Positions 17,900-27,215 of a stretch of 64,000 bases of DNA are shown here, in pieces. The position numbers were made by a program, and so were the translations under genes. The notes beneath the pieces are model-generated. The model was not told the origin of the DNA and made no database searches. It worked only from the letters and a program-made list of their open reading frames with translations. The DNA comes from Sulfitobacter aestuariivivens (GTDB lineage: Bacteria; Pseudomonadota; Alphaproteobacteria; Rhodobacterales; Rhodobacteraceae), in assembly GCF_014763045.1 (NCBI RefSeq), contig NZ_JACTAG010000003.1:124001-188000 (forward strand). The letters run 5' to 3'. Position 1 is the stretch's first letter. Each line of letters starts with the position of its first letter.

Positions 17900-18826
17900 T
17901 CAGAGCTTTTCAATCAGCTCGGGTACGGCTGTGAAGAGGTCGGCAACCAGTCCGTAATCGGCCACCTGGAAGATTGGTGCTTCCTCGTCCTTGTTGATGG
18001 CCACGATGATCTTGCTGTCCTTCATCCCCGCAAGGTGCTGGATTGCACCGGAAATGCCGACGGCCACGTAAAGATCGGGGGCCACGACCTTGCCAGTCTG
18101 ACCAACCTGCCAGTCGTTGGGCGCATAGCCAGAATCGACTGCCGCACGGGACGCGCCAACAGCGGCACCCAGCTTGTCGGCCAGCTTTTCGATCAGGGCA
18201 AAGTCGTCTTCGGAGCCGACACCACGACCACCGGACACAACCACCCCAGCCGACGTGAGTTCGGGGCGATCGCTTTCGGCAACCTTGTCCTCGACCCAGC
18301 TTGAAAGGCCCGGATCGGCTGCAGCGCCGATTGTCTCAACCGAGGCCGATCCGCCTTCGCCAGCTGCGTCAAATGTGGACGTCCGGAACGTCACGACCTT
18401 TTTTGCATCCGATGACTTGACGGTCTGGATCGCGTTACCCGCATAGATCGGACGCTCAAATGTATTGGCATCCACAACGCCGGAAGCGTCAGAAATGACC
18501 ATCACGTCCAGCAATGCCGCGACACGGGGCATGACGTTCTTGGCATCGGTCGTGGCGGGTGCCACGATGTGTTCGTAATCATCTGCCAGCGACACAATGA
18601 GGGCAGCCGTGGATTCAGCAAGGCGGTGCCCCAGCGTTGGATCCTCGGCAACCAGGACCTTGGCGACACCATTGATTTTCGAGGCGGCCTCACCAGCGGC
18701 GGCGGCAGAACCGCCAGCGGCCAGAACAGTGACGTCACCCAGTTGCTTGGCGGCAGTCACGGCCTTGGCCGTTGCGTCCATTGCCAGTTCACCATCGTTT
18801 ACTTCTGCGAGAAGAAGAACAGCCAT
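17900..18826 (-). CDS. etfA: Electron transfer flavoprotein, alpha subunit
   Basis: A 308-residue subunit. The FAD-binding C-terminal domain contains [12 protein letters not shown] and [20 protein letters not shown], with [10 protein letters not shown] closing the site. With EtfB it carries electrons from acyl-CoA dehydrogenases (such as the one at 4.2-5.9 kb) to ETF-ubiquinone oxidoreductase. Its start overlaps the etfB stop by one base (TAATG), indicating coupled translation and a two-gene operon. Confidence 0.97.
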   Translation of the reverse strand: MAVLLLAEVNDGELAMDATAKAVTAAKQLGDVTVLAAGGSAAAAGEAASKINGVAKVLVAEDPTLGHRLAESTAALIVSLADDYEHIVAPATTDAKNVMPRVAALLDVMVISDASGVVDANTFERPIYAGNAIQTVKSSDAKKVVTFRTSTFDAAGEGGSASVETIGAAADPGLSSWVEDKVAESDRPELTSAGVVVSGGRGVGSEDDFALIEKLADKLGAAVGASRAAVDSGYAPNDWQVGQTGKVVAPDLYVAVGISGAIQHLAGMKDSKIIVAINKDEEAPIFQVADYGLVADLFTAVPELIEKL

Positions 18827-19584
18827 TACACAGCCCCCGCTTCTTTGAGTTTCTCGACCAGCTCATCAACAGAGCCGACCTTGATGCCAGCGGCGCGCGC
18901 CTCGGGCTCTTCGGTTTTCACGATTTCCAGACGGTTGGAAACATCCACGCCGTAGTCTTCCGGCGTCTTTTCATCCAACGGCTTTTTCTTGGCCTTCATG
19001 ATGTTGGGCAGCGAGGCATAGCGCGGCTCATTAAGGCGCAGGTCCACGGTGATAACCGTAGGCATGGAAACCTCAATTGTCTGCAAACCGCCGTCTACTT
19101 CGCGGGTGACCTTGGCCTTGTCGCCTTCGATCGAAACTTCTGATGCAAATGTCGCCTGCGACCAACCCATGAGCGCGGCCAGCATCTGGCCGGTGGCGTT
19201 CATGTCATTGTCGATGGCTTGTTTGCCACAAAGCACGAGGCCGGGCTGCTCTTCGTCCACGATGGCCTTGAGAATCTTGGCCACTGCCAAAGGCTCGATG
19301 TCGTTGTGCACGTCGTCTGTGGCGACCACGAGGATTGCGCGATCCGCGCCCATTGCCAGCGCCGTCCGCAGCGTTTCCTGAGACTGTTTGACGCCAATGG
19401 AAACAGCGACGACTTCGTCCGCCTGACCGGCTTCTTTCAGGCGGATCGCCTGTTCGACGGAAATTTCGTCAAACGGGTTCATCGACATTTTTACGTTGGC
19501 AAGATCGACCCCGGAACCGTCCGCTTTGACGCGGACTTTCACGTTGTAGTCGATCACGCGTTTGACGGGCACAAGCACCTTCAT
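18826..19584 (-). CDS. etfB: Electron transfer flavoprotein, beta subunit
   Basis: A 252-residue subunit beginning [16 protein letters not shown]. It carries the AMP-binding beta-ETF signature region [18 protein letters not shown] and a [20 protein letters not shown] recognition-loop region that contacts partner dehydrogenases. The start at ATG 19584 is chosen because the family begins MKVLVPVKR and GGAGAG precedes it; the frame extends six codons further upstream. It is the first gene of the etfBA operon. Confidence 0.97.
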   Translation of the reverse strand: MKVLVPVKRVIDYNVKVRVKADGSGVDLANVKMSMNPFDEISVEQAIRLKEAGQADEVVAVSIGVKQSQETLRTALAMGADRAILVVATDDVHNDIEPLAVAKILKAIVDEEQPGLVLCGKQAIDNDMNATGQMLAALMGWSQATFASEVSIEGDKAKVTREVDGGLQTIEVSMPTVITVDLRLNEPRYASLPNIMKAKKKPLDEKTPEDYGVDVSNRLEIVKTEEPEARAAGIKVGSVDELVEKLKEAGAV

Positions 19585-19748
19585 GAGCGTTCTCTCCTTC
19601 AATTACGACTCACCCTGCCGGGAAAGCCCCCAAAACTTCTCTGCGCCCGTTTATCGAAGGCAGAGAGGTGAAAACAGTGCAAAATCGGCACATGCGGCAC
19701 TTTGGACGCCGCGTTTCACCAGTTTGCACGCGTTGCGATCCGCGCACG

Positions 19749-20324
19749 CTATGCGCGGTTGGCCCCCGGAACCCACAGCACATCGTCATTGCCGCCATTG
19801 TTGGCCATACGGGCCGCGACAAAAAACCAGTCGCTCAGCCGGTTGAGATAGGTAATCGCGATCTGATTGACCTGTTCCGCTTCGCTGGCCAGCACGGCCA
19901 GCCGTTCAGCGCGGCGCGCAACGGTGCGGCAGACATGCAGATGCGCGGCCAGCGCCTTGCCGCCGGGCAGTATAAAGCTGCGCAGCGGTTCCAGATCGGC
20001 GTTCATGATATCGATTTCTGCCTCCAGCCGGTCAATCTGGGCCTGCGTCATACGCAGCGGCGGGTATTCAGCGTCGGCGTCTTTTTCCATGTCGGGGCGG
20101 CACAGGTCGGCGCCCAGATCAAATAGATCGTTTTGAATGCGCGACAGCGCCCTGTCCGTCTCATCAGATGCGTCCAGCCGCGCCACGCCGACAAAGCAGT
20201 TCAGTTCATCCGAGGTGCCATATGCTTCGACACGAGCATTATGTTTTGCGACGCGGTCGCCGTTGCCAAGGGCCGTGGTGCCAGCATCCCCTGTACGGGT
20301 GTAGATTTTGTTCAGCACAACCAT
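19749..20324 (-). CDS. Cob(I)alamin adenosyltransferase, PduO type
   Basis: A 191-residue enzyme with the PduO ATP-binding N-terminus TRTGDAGTTALGNG, EAYGTSDELN and the C-terminal RRAERLAVLA / YLNRLSDWFF motifs. It transfers the adenosyl group of ATP to cob(I)alamin, making the coenzyme B12 needed by methylmalonyl-CoA and ethylmalonyl-CoA mutases. The start at ATG 20324 has AAGGG eight bases upstream and lies 4 bases after the HIG1-type gene stop, so the two are likely co-transcribed. A longer start at 20351 would overlap that gene. Confidence 0.93.
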   Translation of the reverse strand: MVVLNKIYTRTGDAGTTALGNGDRVAKHNARVEAYGTSDELNCFVGVARLDASDETDRALSRIQNDLFDLGADLCRPDMEKDADAEYPPLRMTQAQIDRLEAEIDIMNADLEPLRSFILPGGKALAAHLHVCRTVARRAERLAVLASEAEQVNQIAITYLNRLSDWFFVAARMANNGGNDDVLWVPGANRA

Positions 20325-20328
20325 GTCG

Positions 20329-20526
20329 TCAACCCTTGATATACCAGACATAGATCACGATCAGAACGACCGCCACGAACTGTGCCGCGATGCGCAGGCG
20401 CATGATCTTGTTTGCGTTCTTTTTGTTGAATGCCCCGCCCCCGGCAAAGCCGCCAAGCCCGAACATCAAGATAACCACGACCGCCAGACAGGCGATGACA
20501 ATCAGTATCAGAAAGGGGTCAGACAT
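20329..20526 (-). CDS. Twin transmembrane helix small protein (HIG1-domain type)
   Basis: A 65-residue membrane protein with two helices (about 5-28 and 44-62) joined by a basic loop, NKKNANKIMRLR. This matches the HIG1/twin-TM family, which in alphaproteobacteria has been linked to cytochrome c oxidase assembly or supercomplexes. It lies 4 bases upstream of the adenosyltransferase gene, the usual pairing in Rhodobacterales. The family call rests on size, topology and the loop sequence. Confidence 0.85.
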   Translation of the reverse strand: MSDPFLILIVIACLAVVVILMFGLGGFAGGGAFNKKNANKIMRLRIAAQFVAVVLIVIYVWYIKG

Positions 20527-20585
20527 AAGAAATCCTTGCTATTGTACCGTGATGTAGCGGTTGGGCGCGTCAGCGCAAGGTGCAT

Positions 20586-21413
20586 TCAACGGTTGAACAC
20601 CCAGTCAAGAGCCCGCGTGGGCAGCAATCGGCGCGCAAAACCGGCGAGATAGGTCGGGGTTGTGACATAGTAGCGCGGCCGGGGCCGGGTGCTTTCCGTG
20701 GCGTGCACCAGTTTCTTCAACACGGCGTCCGGGGAAAGTGTGAACATGGATTTTTCGGTTGAATTATGCAGGCGCGCGATCAGCTTGGCTTCGTATTGGT
20801 CAGACCGGGCGGATCCTTTCCAGTCGATCCAACGGTCAAACTGTGTAATGGAGTTGGCCCTGAATTGCGACGTGATCGGGCCCGGTTCGATAGTGATGAT
20901 GTCAATGCCGGTATCACGCATTTCCATGCGCAGGGTATCTGCCAAACCTTCGAGGGCGAACTTGGAGGCGGTGTAAGCCCCCCGCCAAGGCATCGCAATG
21001 AGCCCCAGAACCGAAGAGCATTGCACGATGCGACCCCGGCCCTGAGCGCGCATGACCGGGATTGCCGCGCGCGTCAGGGTATGCCAGCCAAAAACATTGG
21101 TCTCGAATATGTCACGCAGGGCGTCGGTTGGCAGATCTTCGGTGGCGCCGGGAATGGCGTAGGCCCCGTTGTTGAAAAGCACATCAAGCGTGCCTCCGGT
21201 GGCATCAAGAACCTCCGCCAGGCCCGACCGGATGCTGTCTTCGTCCTGGTAATCGATGCGCGGTGCGTCAAACCCTTCGGACCGCAGCCGGTCGCAGTCT
21301 TCCTGTTTGCGGCAGGACGCAAAGACGCGCCACCCGCGGGCGCGCATGCCAACGGCACAGGCATATCCGATGCCGCTGGAACAGCCGGTGATCAGCATTG
21401 TGCGCTTGGACAT
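20586..21413 (-). CDS. Short-chain dehydrogenase/reductase (SDR) family oxidoreductase
   Basis: A 275-residue classical SDR. TGCSSGIG (about 9-16) binds the dinucleotide, NNGAY replaces the usual NNAG, and the active site has Ser in CSSVLG and YTASK (Tyr-X3-Lys). PGP follows at the substrate loop. The substrate is unknown. The start codon directly abuts the T-run of the upstream gene's terminator and has no Shine-Dalgarno sequence, so translation is probably from a leaderless or very short transcript, or from a downstream start. Confidence 0.88.
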   Translation of the reverse strand: MSKRTMLITGCSSGIGYACAVGMRARGWRVFASCRKQEDCDRLRSEGFDAPRIDYQDEDSIRSGLAEVLDATGGTLDVLFNNGAYAIPGATEDLPTDALRDIFETNVFGWHTLTRAAIPVMRAQGRGRIVQCSSVLGLIAMPWRGAYTASKFALEGLADTLRMEMRDTGIDIITIEPGPITSQFRANSITQFDRWIDWKGSARSDQYEAKLIARLHNSTEKSMFTLSPDAVLKKLVHATESTRPRPRYYVTTPTYLAGFARRLLPTRALDWVFNR

Positions 21414-21440
21414 GAAAAAGGCCCCCGGTTCGGAGGCCCT
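21414..21440 (-). terminator. Terminator after the SH3-domain gene
   Basis: A seven-bp stem (one G-U pair) of 21432-21438 with 21420-21426 is followed by five Ts on the minus strand. It ends right at the SDR start codon. Confidence 0.7.
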
Positions 21441-21469
21441 ACATCGCGTTTCGTCGGGCGATTGGCAAG

Positions 21470-22123
21470 TCAGCCAGCGGTCAGAAGGAAATCGGCCATC
21501 CAGCCTTCTTCGCCGCTGTCGATAGACCGCATCAGCACCCAGCCATCCCCATCGTCTTGCAACACTTCGACCGCATCGCCGCGCACCAGCCTCGACACGA
21601 TGCCGAAGTCTGTACCGGGACCGCCGCGCACGTTCACACGGCTGCCCGTGACAGTGCGGATATCCCCAATCGGGTCGCTTTCAATCACAGCGTTGTTGAC
21701 CGTTGCCGCGCCTGTATCATTTGGGATGATCAGGCTGGGGATGATCGCCGGCGTGTCCGCAGACGCGAGTGTGACGTCAGAGTTAATCGCCACGCCCGTC
21801 TGAGCATCTACAGATGCGGATGTCACAGGCACGGTCGGTGCGGGTGCGGGATCTTGTGTGACGTTCTGCAGGGTCGTCAGGTTAAGCGATACCCGTGTCA
21901 CTTCTTCGTCTGGCTCGTTCAGGGGCGGATCCGTATCGACGATAGTCGGACCAGCGTCGGCCTGCGTTACCGTCTCTTCCTGCACGACCTCCGCTACGAC
22001 AACCTCAGGTGCAGGCTGCAGCCGCGCTGCCTTGGCGGACGCAGGCTCAAAGGCTGCGCCGCCGCTCATTTCGTAAAAGGCCCACCCCAGAAAACCGAAT
22101 GTCAGCAGAATAAACCGCTTCAT
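21470..22123 (-). CDS. Membrane-anchored bacterial SH3-domain protein
   Basis: A 217-residue protein. The N-terminal ~20 residues (MKRFILLTFGFLGWAFYEM) are a hydrophobic signal anchor. A long low-complexity Ala/Val/Thr/Pro linker (about 25-145) follows, and residues about 150-217 form an SH3_3-type domain (SRVNVRGGPGTDFGIVSRLVRGD, then EGWMADFLL). Such domains bind cell-wall or protein ligands in the periplasm. It is divergent from parC, with about 200 bases between starts. Confidence 0.85.
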   Translation of the reverse strand: MKRFILLTFGFLGWAFYEMSGGAAFEPASAKAARLQPAPEVVVAEVVQEETVTQADAGPTIVDTDPPLNEPDEEVTRVSLNLTTLQNVTQDPAPAPTVPVTSASVDAQTGVAINSDVTLASADTPAIIPSLIIPNDTGAATVNNAVIESDPIGDIRTVTGSRVNVRGGPGTDFGIVSRLVRGDAVEVLQDDGDGWVLMRSIDSGEEGWMADFLLTAG

Positions 22124-22324
22124 TTCATTACCCCAATGTCACACTGTCGGAAGTCTAACGCAGACGACCCCCTTTAGGTTCATATCAAAAAACTGCGCTG
22201 CGCGGCAGGGGAAAATCTCAAAACCTTCCCCCGGTCCCCGGGATATCCGAAATGCGTAAGCGAAGCGTTGAAATCTCAGCATCGGATGCTTGCCGCCTCC
22301 ATTCTGCACCGCTACACAGCATAT

Positions 22325-24628
22325 ATGGCTGACGTCACTGATCCCCCCAATATGGACCCCAACAATGTGTCCGAACCGCTGCGCCGCGCGCTGGGGGACC
22401 GGTATCTGACATACGCGCTGTCCACGATCATGCATCGGGCGTTGCCGGATGCGCGCGATGGCCTGAAGCCTGTGCACCGCCGGATACTTTATGCGATGCG
22501 CGAGTTGCGGCTGGCCTCAAACGGGGGGTTCCGCAAGTCGGCCAAGATCAGCGGCGATGTGATGGGCAACTATCACCCGCATGGCGACGCCGCGATTTAT
22601 GATGCGATGGCCCGTCTCGCGCAGGATTTCAACGTGCGCTATCCGCTGGTGGACGGGCAGGGCAACTTTGGCAATATCGATGGGGATAACCCGGCGGCAT
22701 CGCGCTACACCGAGGCGCGCATGACCGCCGTTGCCGAAGCCATGCTCGAGGGTCTCAACGAAAACGCCGTTGATTTTCGAGACAACTATGATGGCACACT
22801 CACTGAACCTGTAGTGTTGCCTGCGCAGTTCCCGAATCTTCTGGCCAATGGCTCCAGCGGGATCGCGGTGGGCATGGCCACCAACATCCCGCCGCATAAC
22901 ATTGCGGAGCTCTGTGATGCTTGCATCCATCTGATCAAGACGCCCGATGTACGCGATGACACGCTGCTCAACTACGTACCGGGCCCTGATTTCCCGACGG
23001 GCGGCGTGATTGTTGAGCCGCAAGAGAACATCGCCACCGCGTACCGAACCGGCAAAGGTGGGTTCCGCCTGCGGTGCAAATGGCACGTTGAGGAGCTGGG
23101 GCGCGGGCAGTGGCAGATTGTCGTTACCGAAATCCCGTATCAGGTGCAGAAATCCAAGCTGATCGAAAAGATCGCTGAAGCGATCCAGACCAAGAAAATT
23201 CCGATCCTTGCAGACGTGCGTGACGAGAGCGCCGAAGATGTGCGCATGATCCTTGAACCGCGATCCAAGAATGTGGATGCGGATGTGCTGATGGGGATGA
23301 TGTTCCGCAGTTCCGACCTTGAAGTGCGCTTTTCGCTCAACATGAACGTGCTGATTGATGGGGTCACGCCACGAGTGTGTTCGATGAAAGAGGTGCTGCG
23401 AGCCTTTGTCGATCACCGGCGCGAGGTCCTGCAACGGCGTTCTGTGCACCGGATGGAAAAGATCGACCATCGGCTTGAGGTGCTCGAAGGTTTTATCGTT
23501 GCCTTTCTCAATCTGGATCGCGTGATCGACATCATTCGGTATGACGACGACCCCAAGGCAGCGCTGATGCGCGAGGACTGGGGCAAGCCGCATGTGCGCG
23601 CCACTGACGAGAAGGACTATGTCTCGCCCGCGCCCGGTGAGGGCGAATTGAGCGAGGTACAGGTCGACGCTATTCTCAACATGCGCCTGCGGTCGCTGCG
23701 GCGGCTCGAGGAACTGGAACTTTTGCGCGAACAATCCGATCTGATGGAAGAACGCGCAGGGCTTGAAGACCTGCTTGAAAGTGATGATCTGCAGTGGGAC
23801 CACATCATCGGCCAGTTGCGCGAGACCAAAAAGCAGTTCGGCAAGGACTATCATGGCGGCGCGCGGCGGACGATCTTTGCCGAGGCCGGAGAGATCGAGG
23901 ATGTGCCCCTTGAAGCCATGATCGAGCGCGAACCAATCACCATCGTCTGCAGCCAGATGGGGTGGATCAGGGCCATGACAGGCCACATCGACCTGACCCG
24001 GGACCTGAAGTTCAAGGATGGGGACGGCCCGCGATTTATCTTCCATGCAGAGACGACAGATCGTTTGCTGGTATTCGGCTCGAATGGGCGGTTCTACACG
24101 CTGTCTGCGTCCAACCTGCCCGGCGGGCGCGGCATGGGCGAACCCCTGCGCCTGATGGTGGACCTGCCAAACGAGGCGGCGATTGTGGGCCTCTTTATTC
24201 ACCAGCCGGACCGCAAGCTGCTGGTCGCCTCCAGTTCGGGGGATGGATTCATCGTACCTGAAAACGATGTTGTGGCGCAGACCCGCAGCGGCAAGCAGGT
24301 GCTGAATGTGCGAGGTGAGGTAAAAGCACTGGTTTGCAAACCCGTGAGCGGGGACATGGTCGCGACCGTGGGCGAGAACCGCAAAGTGCTGATCTTTGGC
24401 GCAGATGAACTGCCCGAGATGGGCCGCGGAAAAGGTGTGCGGCTCCAGAAGTACAAGGATGGCGGTCTGTCAGACGCCACCACATTCACCGGTGCCGAGG
24501 GCCTGAGCTGGCTGGACCCGGCAGGCCGGACCCGCACAGAAACGGAGTTGACCGAATGGTCGGGCAAGCGCGCCTCGGCGGGTCGCATGGCCCCCCGCGG
24601 CTTTCCTCGTGACAACAAGTTCACCTGA
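22325..24628 (+). CDS. parC: DNA topoisomerase IV subunit A
   Basis: A 767-residue GyrA/ParC family protein. The active-site Tyr lies in AASRYTEARM, the quinolone-resistance region in HPHGDAAIYDAM, and the C-terminal beta-pinwheel begins near residue 500. It decatenates daughter chromosomes with ParE (not in this window). ParC rather than GyrA is inferred from the shorter length, lack of a full GyrA box and the SLRRLEELELLREQ linker. The start at ATG 22325 is chosen by similarity to family N-termini (DVTDPPNMD... before ALGDRYLTYALSTI); no strong Shine-Dalgarno sequence is present. Confidence 0.94.
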   Translation: MADVTDPPNMDPNNVSEPLRRALGDRYLTYALSTIMHRALPDARDGLKPVHRRILYAMRELRLASNGGFRKSAKISGDVMGNYHPHGDAAIYDAMARLAQDFNVRYPLVDGQGNFGNIDGDNPAASRYTEARMTAVAEAMLEGLNENAVDFRDNYDGTLTEPVVLPAQFPNLLANGSSGIAVGMATNIPPHNIAELCDACIHLIKTPDVRDDTLLNYVPGPDFPTGGVIVEPQENIATAYRTGKGGFRLRCKWHVEELGRGQWQIVVTEIPYQVQKSKLIEKIAEAIQTKKIPILADVRDESAEDVRMILEPRSKNVDADVLMGMMFRSSDLEVRFSLNMNVLIDGVTPRVCSMKEVLRAFVDHRREVLQRRSVHRMEKIDHRLEVLEGFIVAFLNLDRVIDIIRYDDDPKAALMREDWGKPHVRATDEKDYVSPAPGEGELSEVQVDAILNMRLRSLRRLEELELLREQSDLMEERAGLEDLLESDDLQWDHIIGQLRETKKQFGKDYHGGARRTIFAEAGEIEDVPLEAMIEREPITIVCSQMGWIRAMTGHIDLTRDLKFKDGDGPRFIFHAETTDRLLVFGSNGRFYTLSASNLPGGRGMGEPLRLMVDLPNEAAIVGLFIHQPDRKLLVASSSGDGFIVPENDVVAQTRSGKQVLNVRGEVKALVCKPVSGDMVATVGENRKVLIFGADELPEMGRGKGVRLQKYKDGGLSDATTFTGAEGLSWLDPAGRTRTETELTEWSGKRASAGRMAPRGFPRDNKFT

Positions 24629-25982
24629 CGCGGTAGAACGCCCGGGGCCGTGGAGCACGGCCCTTGGGCGAGATGCGCCTGCCCAGCCGCAGGTGCACGC
24701 CCCAGCGCCGACGCCTCCAGACGGCATGGGTGTCGAATTTGTCGGCAAGCGTGGCGCTCTTTTCTGGCTGGCACTGAAGACAGGGTTCTTCACGATTCTG
24801 ACGCTGGGGATCTATCGCTTCTGGATGAAGACCCGGCTCAGGCGCTGGTACTGGTCAGCGATACGCCCGGGTGGGCACCCAATGGAGTACGTCGGCGATC
24901 CGTTTGAAAAGCTATTGGGCTTTTTCATCGCTGTGGTCATTCTGACCTTCTACATCGGCATCGTGAACCTGCTTCTGATGTTTGTCAGCTTTTCTGTCTT
25001 CAACTCTTCCTGGGTAGGGTATCTGGCCAGCATCGCAGGTGTGATCCCGATCTGGTTTTATGCGCGCTACCGGGCACGCCGCTACGTGCTGGGACGCACA
25101 CGCTGGCGTGGTGTACGCTTTGCGCTTGAGCCCGGTGCCTGGGGGTATGCAGGCCGCGCGATGCTGTACTGGTTCCTCACGATCATCTCGCTTGGCGTTC
25201 TGTGGCCGCGCATGACCTTTCTGTTGGAAAAATACCGCACGGACAGGACATACTTCGGCTCTGCCAAATTGCTGCAGGGTGGGCGCTGGCAAATGCTTTA
25301 TCGCGCCGCCATTCCTTTTGTTCTCGCGCTGGTAGCGACGAGCGGCGTGGCGGCATGGTTGCTGCTGATTGACCCCGTCTGGCCCGATACGCTGTCGGAT
25401 GTCGACAGGGCGATCCGCAGCGTTTACCTCCTTCTGTTTCAGGACGGGGAAATGCTATCGATGAACTGGCCAGAGCGGCTGTTTCTGATCCCGCTGTGCA
25501 TGTCTGCCCTTGTTTATGGTGCCATACATTATCGATGGGCAACCAAACGCATCATGGCGAACCACAAAAGCGCGGACGGCGTGCGCTTTGCGTCAAAGAT
25601 CAAACCGCCAAGGGTCACGATGATCTATGTGCTGGGCATTTCTCTGTCCTACTCCGTATTGGTTTTCGGGCTGGCCTTGCTGATCCTTCTGGTCATTGGG
25701 GCCTTGGGGTTCGACGCGGTCCTGGGCGATGACATTGCGGTGATGGCTGATATGCCGCAGTGGCTTAGCTTTGTTCTGCTTGGCGCGCTGTATCTGGGTG
25801 TCTTTTTGTTGTGGGGTGTGCTGCACAACACCTTTGTGACCTTTCCGTTGATGCGGCACATGGCCCTGACGACAACCTTGCCAACGGCATCGGGCCTGGC
25901 GCGTATCAGCCAGCGTACGCGCGATGAATTCGCTGAAGCCGAAGGTTTTGCCGAGGCATTGGATCTGGGGGCAGCCATATGA
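24609..25982 (+). CDS. DUF898 (YjgN-like) integral membrane protein
   Basis: A 457-residue membrane protein. A ~40-residue Pro/Ala-rich cytoplasmic head precedes the DUF898 core with repeated units GFFTILTLGIYRFWMKTRLRRWYW and later ISLGVLWPRMTFLLEKYR. About seven membrane helices are predicted by eye. The function of DUF898 is not established. The GTG start overlaps parC by 20 bases; an internal ATG at about 24726 is an alternative. The stop overlaps the M48 protease start by 4 bases, and DUF898 and M48 genes are often paired. Confidence 0.85.
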   Translation: MTTSSPDAVERPGPWSTALGRDAPAQPQVHAPAPTPPDGMGVEFVGKRGALFWLALKTGFFTILTLGIYRFWMKTRLRRWYWSAIRPGGHPMEYVGDPFEKLLGFFIAVVILTFYIGIVNLLLMFVSFSVFNSSWVGYLASIAGVIPIWFYARYRARRYVLGRTRWRGVRFALEPGAWGYAGRAMLYWFLTIISLGVLWPRMTFLLEKYRTDRTYFGSAKLLQGGRWQMLYRAAIPFVLALVATSGVAAWLLLIDPVWPDTLSDVDRAIRSVYLLLFQDGEMLSMNWPERLFLIPLCMSALVYGAIHYRWATKRIMANHKSADGVRFASKIKPPRVTMIYVLGISLSYSVLVFGLALLILLVIGALGFDAVLGDDIAVMADMPQWLSFVLLGALYLGVFLLWGVLHNTFVTFPLMRHMALTTTLPTASGLARISQRTRDEFAEAEGFAEALDLGAAI

Positions 25983-27085
25983 GCAGCAACCGCAGTTTCG
26001 ATGTCACGGGGGCGTCTTATTTCGACGGTGATGTGCCCCTTCCGCGAAACGTGCGGACCTTGGCACTGACCGATGACGGGGCAACACTTGAGATCGAAAC
26101 AGATCAGGGAACGGTGTCTTGGCCCGCCGGTTCAGTGAGGCGCGTGTCTGATATGGCCAAGCAAGGCGCGGCGATATTGCGCAGCACCACTGACCCGTTG
26201 GCCCGACTGTGCACACCAAACCCCTTTGTCGCCGCAGCTCTGCCTCGGGCGAATCGCGCAGCACCGCCGAAGGGCCGAATGCGTCTTGCGGGATGGGCTC
26301 TGGCAGCTGTTGGGGCCGTGGCCGTGCAAATCGGCATCCTGATCCCGCTATTGGCAGACAATCTGGCCGAATACGTCCCACCCGCAGGCGAGCAGGCGCT
26401 GGGCGATGCCACTTTTGAGCAAATTCGCGAGGTGCTGAGCGAAACCGGTACCAACCCAATTCCCCTGTGCGAAAATGAAAAGGGGCGCGCGGCATTGGAT
26501 CAGGCGGTGGCAAAGCTTACTGATGATCGCGGCTTTCGCCAGGACATCAAAGTTTACGTGCTGGATCACAGCATGATCAACGCCTTTGCACTTCCCGGTG
26601 GCTATGTCGTGCTGTTTCGCGGCCTGATCGACGCTGCCACGGGGCCAGACGAGGTGGTCGCGGTGCTGGGCCATGAGATCGGCCATGTGATCAGCCGTGA
26701 TCCCACCCGTCACGCGCTGCGCTCAGCTGGGTCTATCGGTGTCTTGGGCTTGCTTTTCGGTGATTTTGCAGGTGGGGCTGCGGTGCTTTTTCTTACAGAG
26801 CGGCTGATCTCTGCTCAATATTCCCAAGAGGCAGAATCTGGTGCGGATGCCTTCGCGCTTGAATTGCTGGCCGAGGCCGGGATCAATCCGGGCGCGCTGG
26901 GAGACTTGTTTGAAACCATGCGCCGCAAGCATGGGGAACGTGATGGGGTCGCGGCGCACTTTCTAAGCCATCCAGCGCTAGGTGAACGGATTGATGCCGC
27001 GCGTGCGGCTGAGAAAGACGGGGCAAACTATACACAATCGCTTGACGATGCGGCGTGGGAAGCCCTTCGAAACATTTGCGAATGA
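25979..27085 (+). CDS. M48-family metalloprotease, membrane-anchored
   Basis: A 368-residue protein. Residues about 1-95 form a small N-terminal domain, a single membrane helix spans about 102-124, and the peptidase domain follows. The zinc site HEIGH is at His232-His236, and the third ligand is the Glu in EAESGADAFALELL about 50 residues later. It resembles HtpX/Oma1-type proteases that degrade membrane or periplasmic proteins. It overlaps the DUF898 gene by 4 bases (ATGA), indicating coupled expression and possible joint function at the membrane. Confidence 0.9.
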   Translation: MSSNRSFDVTGASYFDGDVPLPRNVRTLALTDDGATLEIETDQGTVSWPAGSVRRVSDMAKQGAAILRSTTDPLARLCTPNPFVAAALPRANRAAPPKGRMRLAGWALAAVGAVAVQIGILIPLLADNLAEYVPPAGEQALGDATFEQIREVLSETGTNPIPLCENEKGRAALDQAVAKLTDDRGFRQDIKVYVLDHSMINAFALPGGYVVLFRGLIDAATGPDEVVAVLGHEIGHVISRDPTRHALRSAGSIGVLGLLFGDFAGGAAVLFLTERLISAQYSQEAESGADAFALELLAEAGINPGALGDLFETMRRKHGERDGVAAHFLSHPALGERIDAARAAEKDGANYTQSLDDAAWEALRNICE

Positions 27086-27215
27086 CGTATAGGCGGAATT
27101 TGAGAAAGTCCGATCCGATGCAAGGGAAACGCCATCCTGATCGTTGATTTCATGTTTGTCTGACAAGCATGCAATCCGTGCGAACTGCTTTGATCCAAAC
27201 GCTGTCGCACTTGGC

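Noticed and set aside
22517..24202. 561-codon minus-strand ORF opposite parC
   Set aside because: Antisense shadow with no protein-like features.
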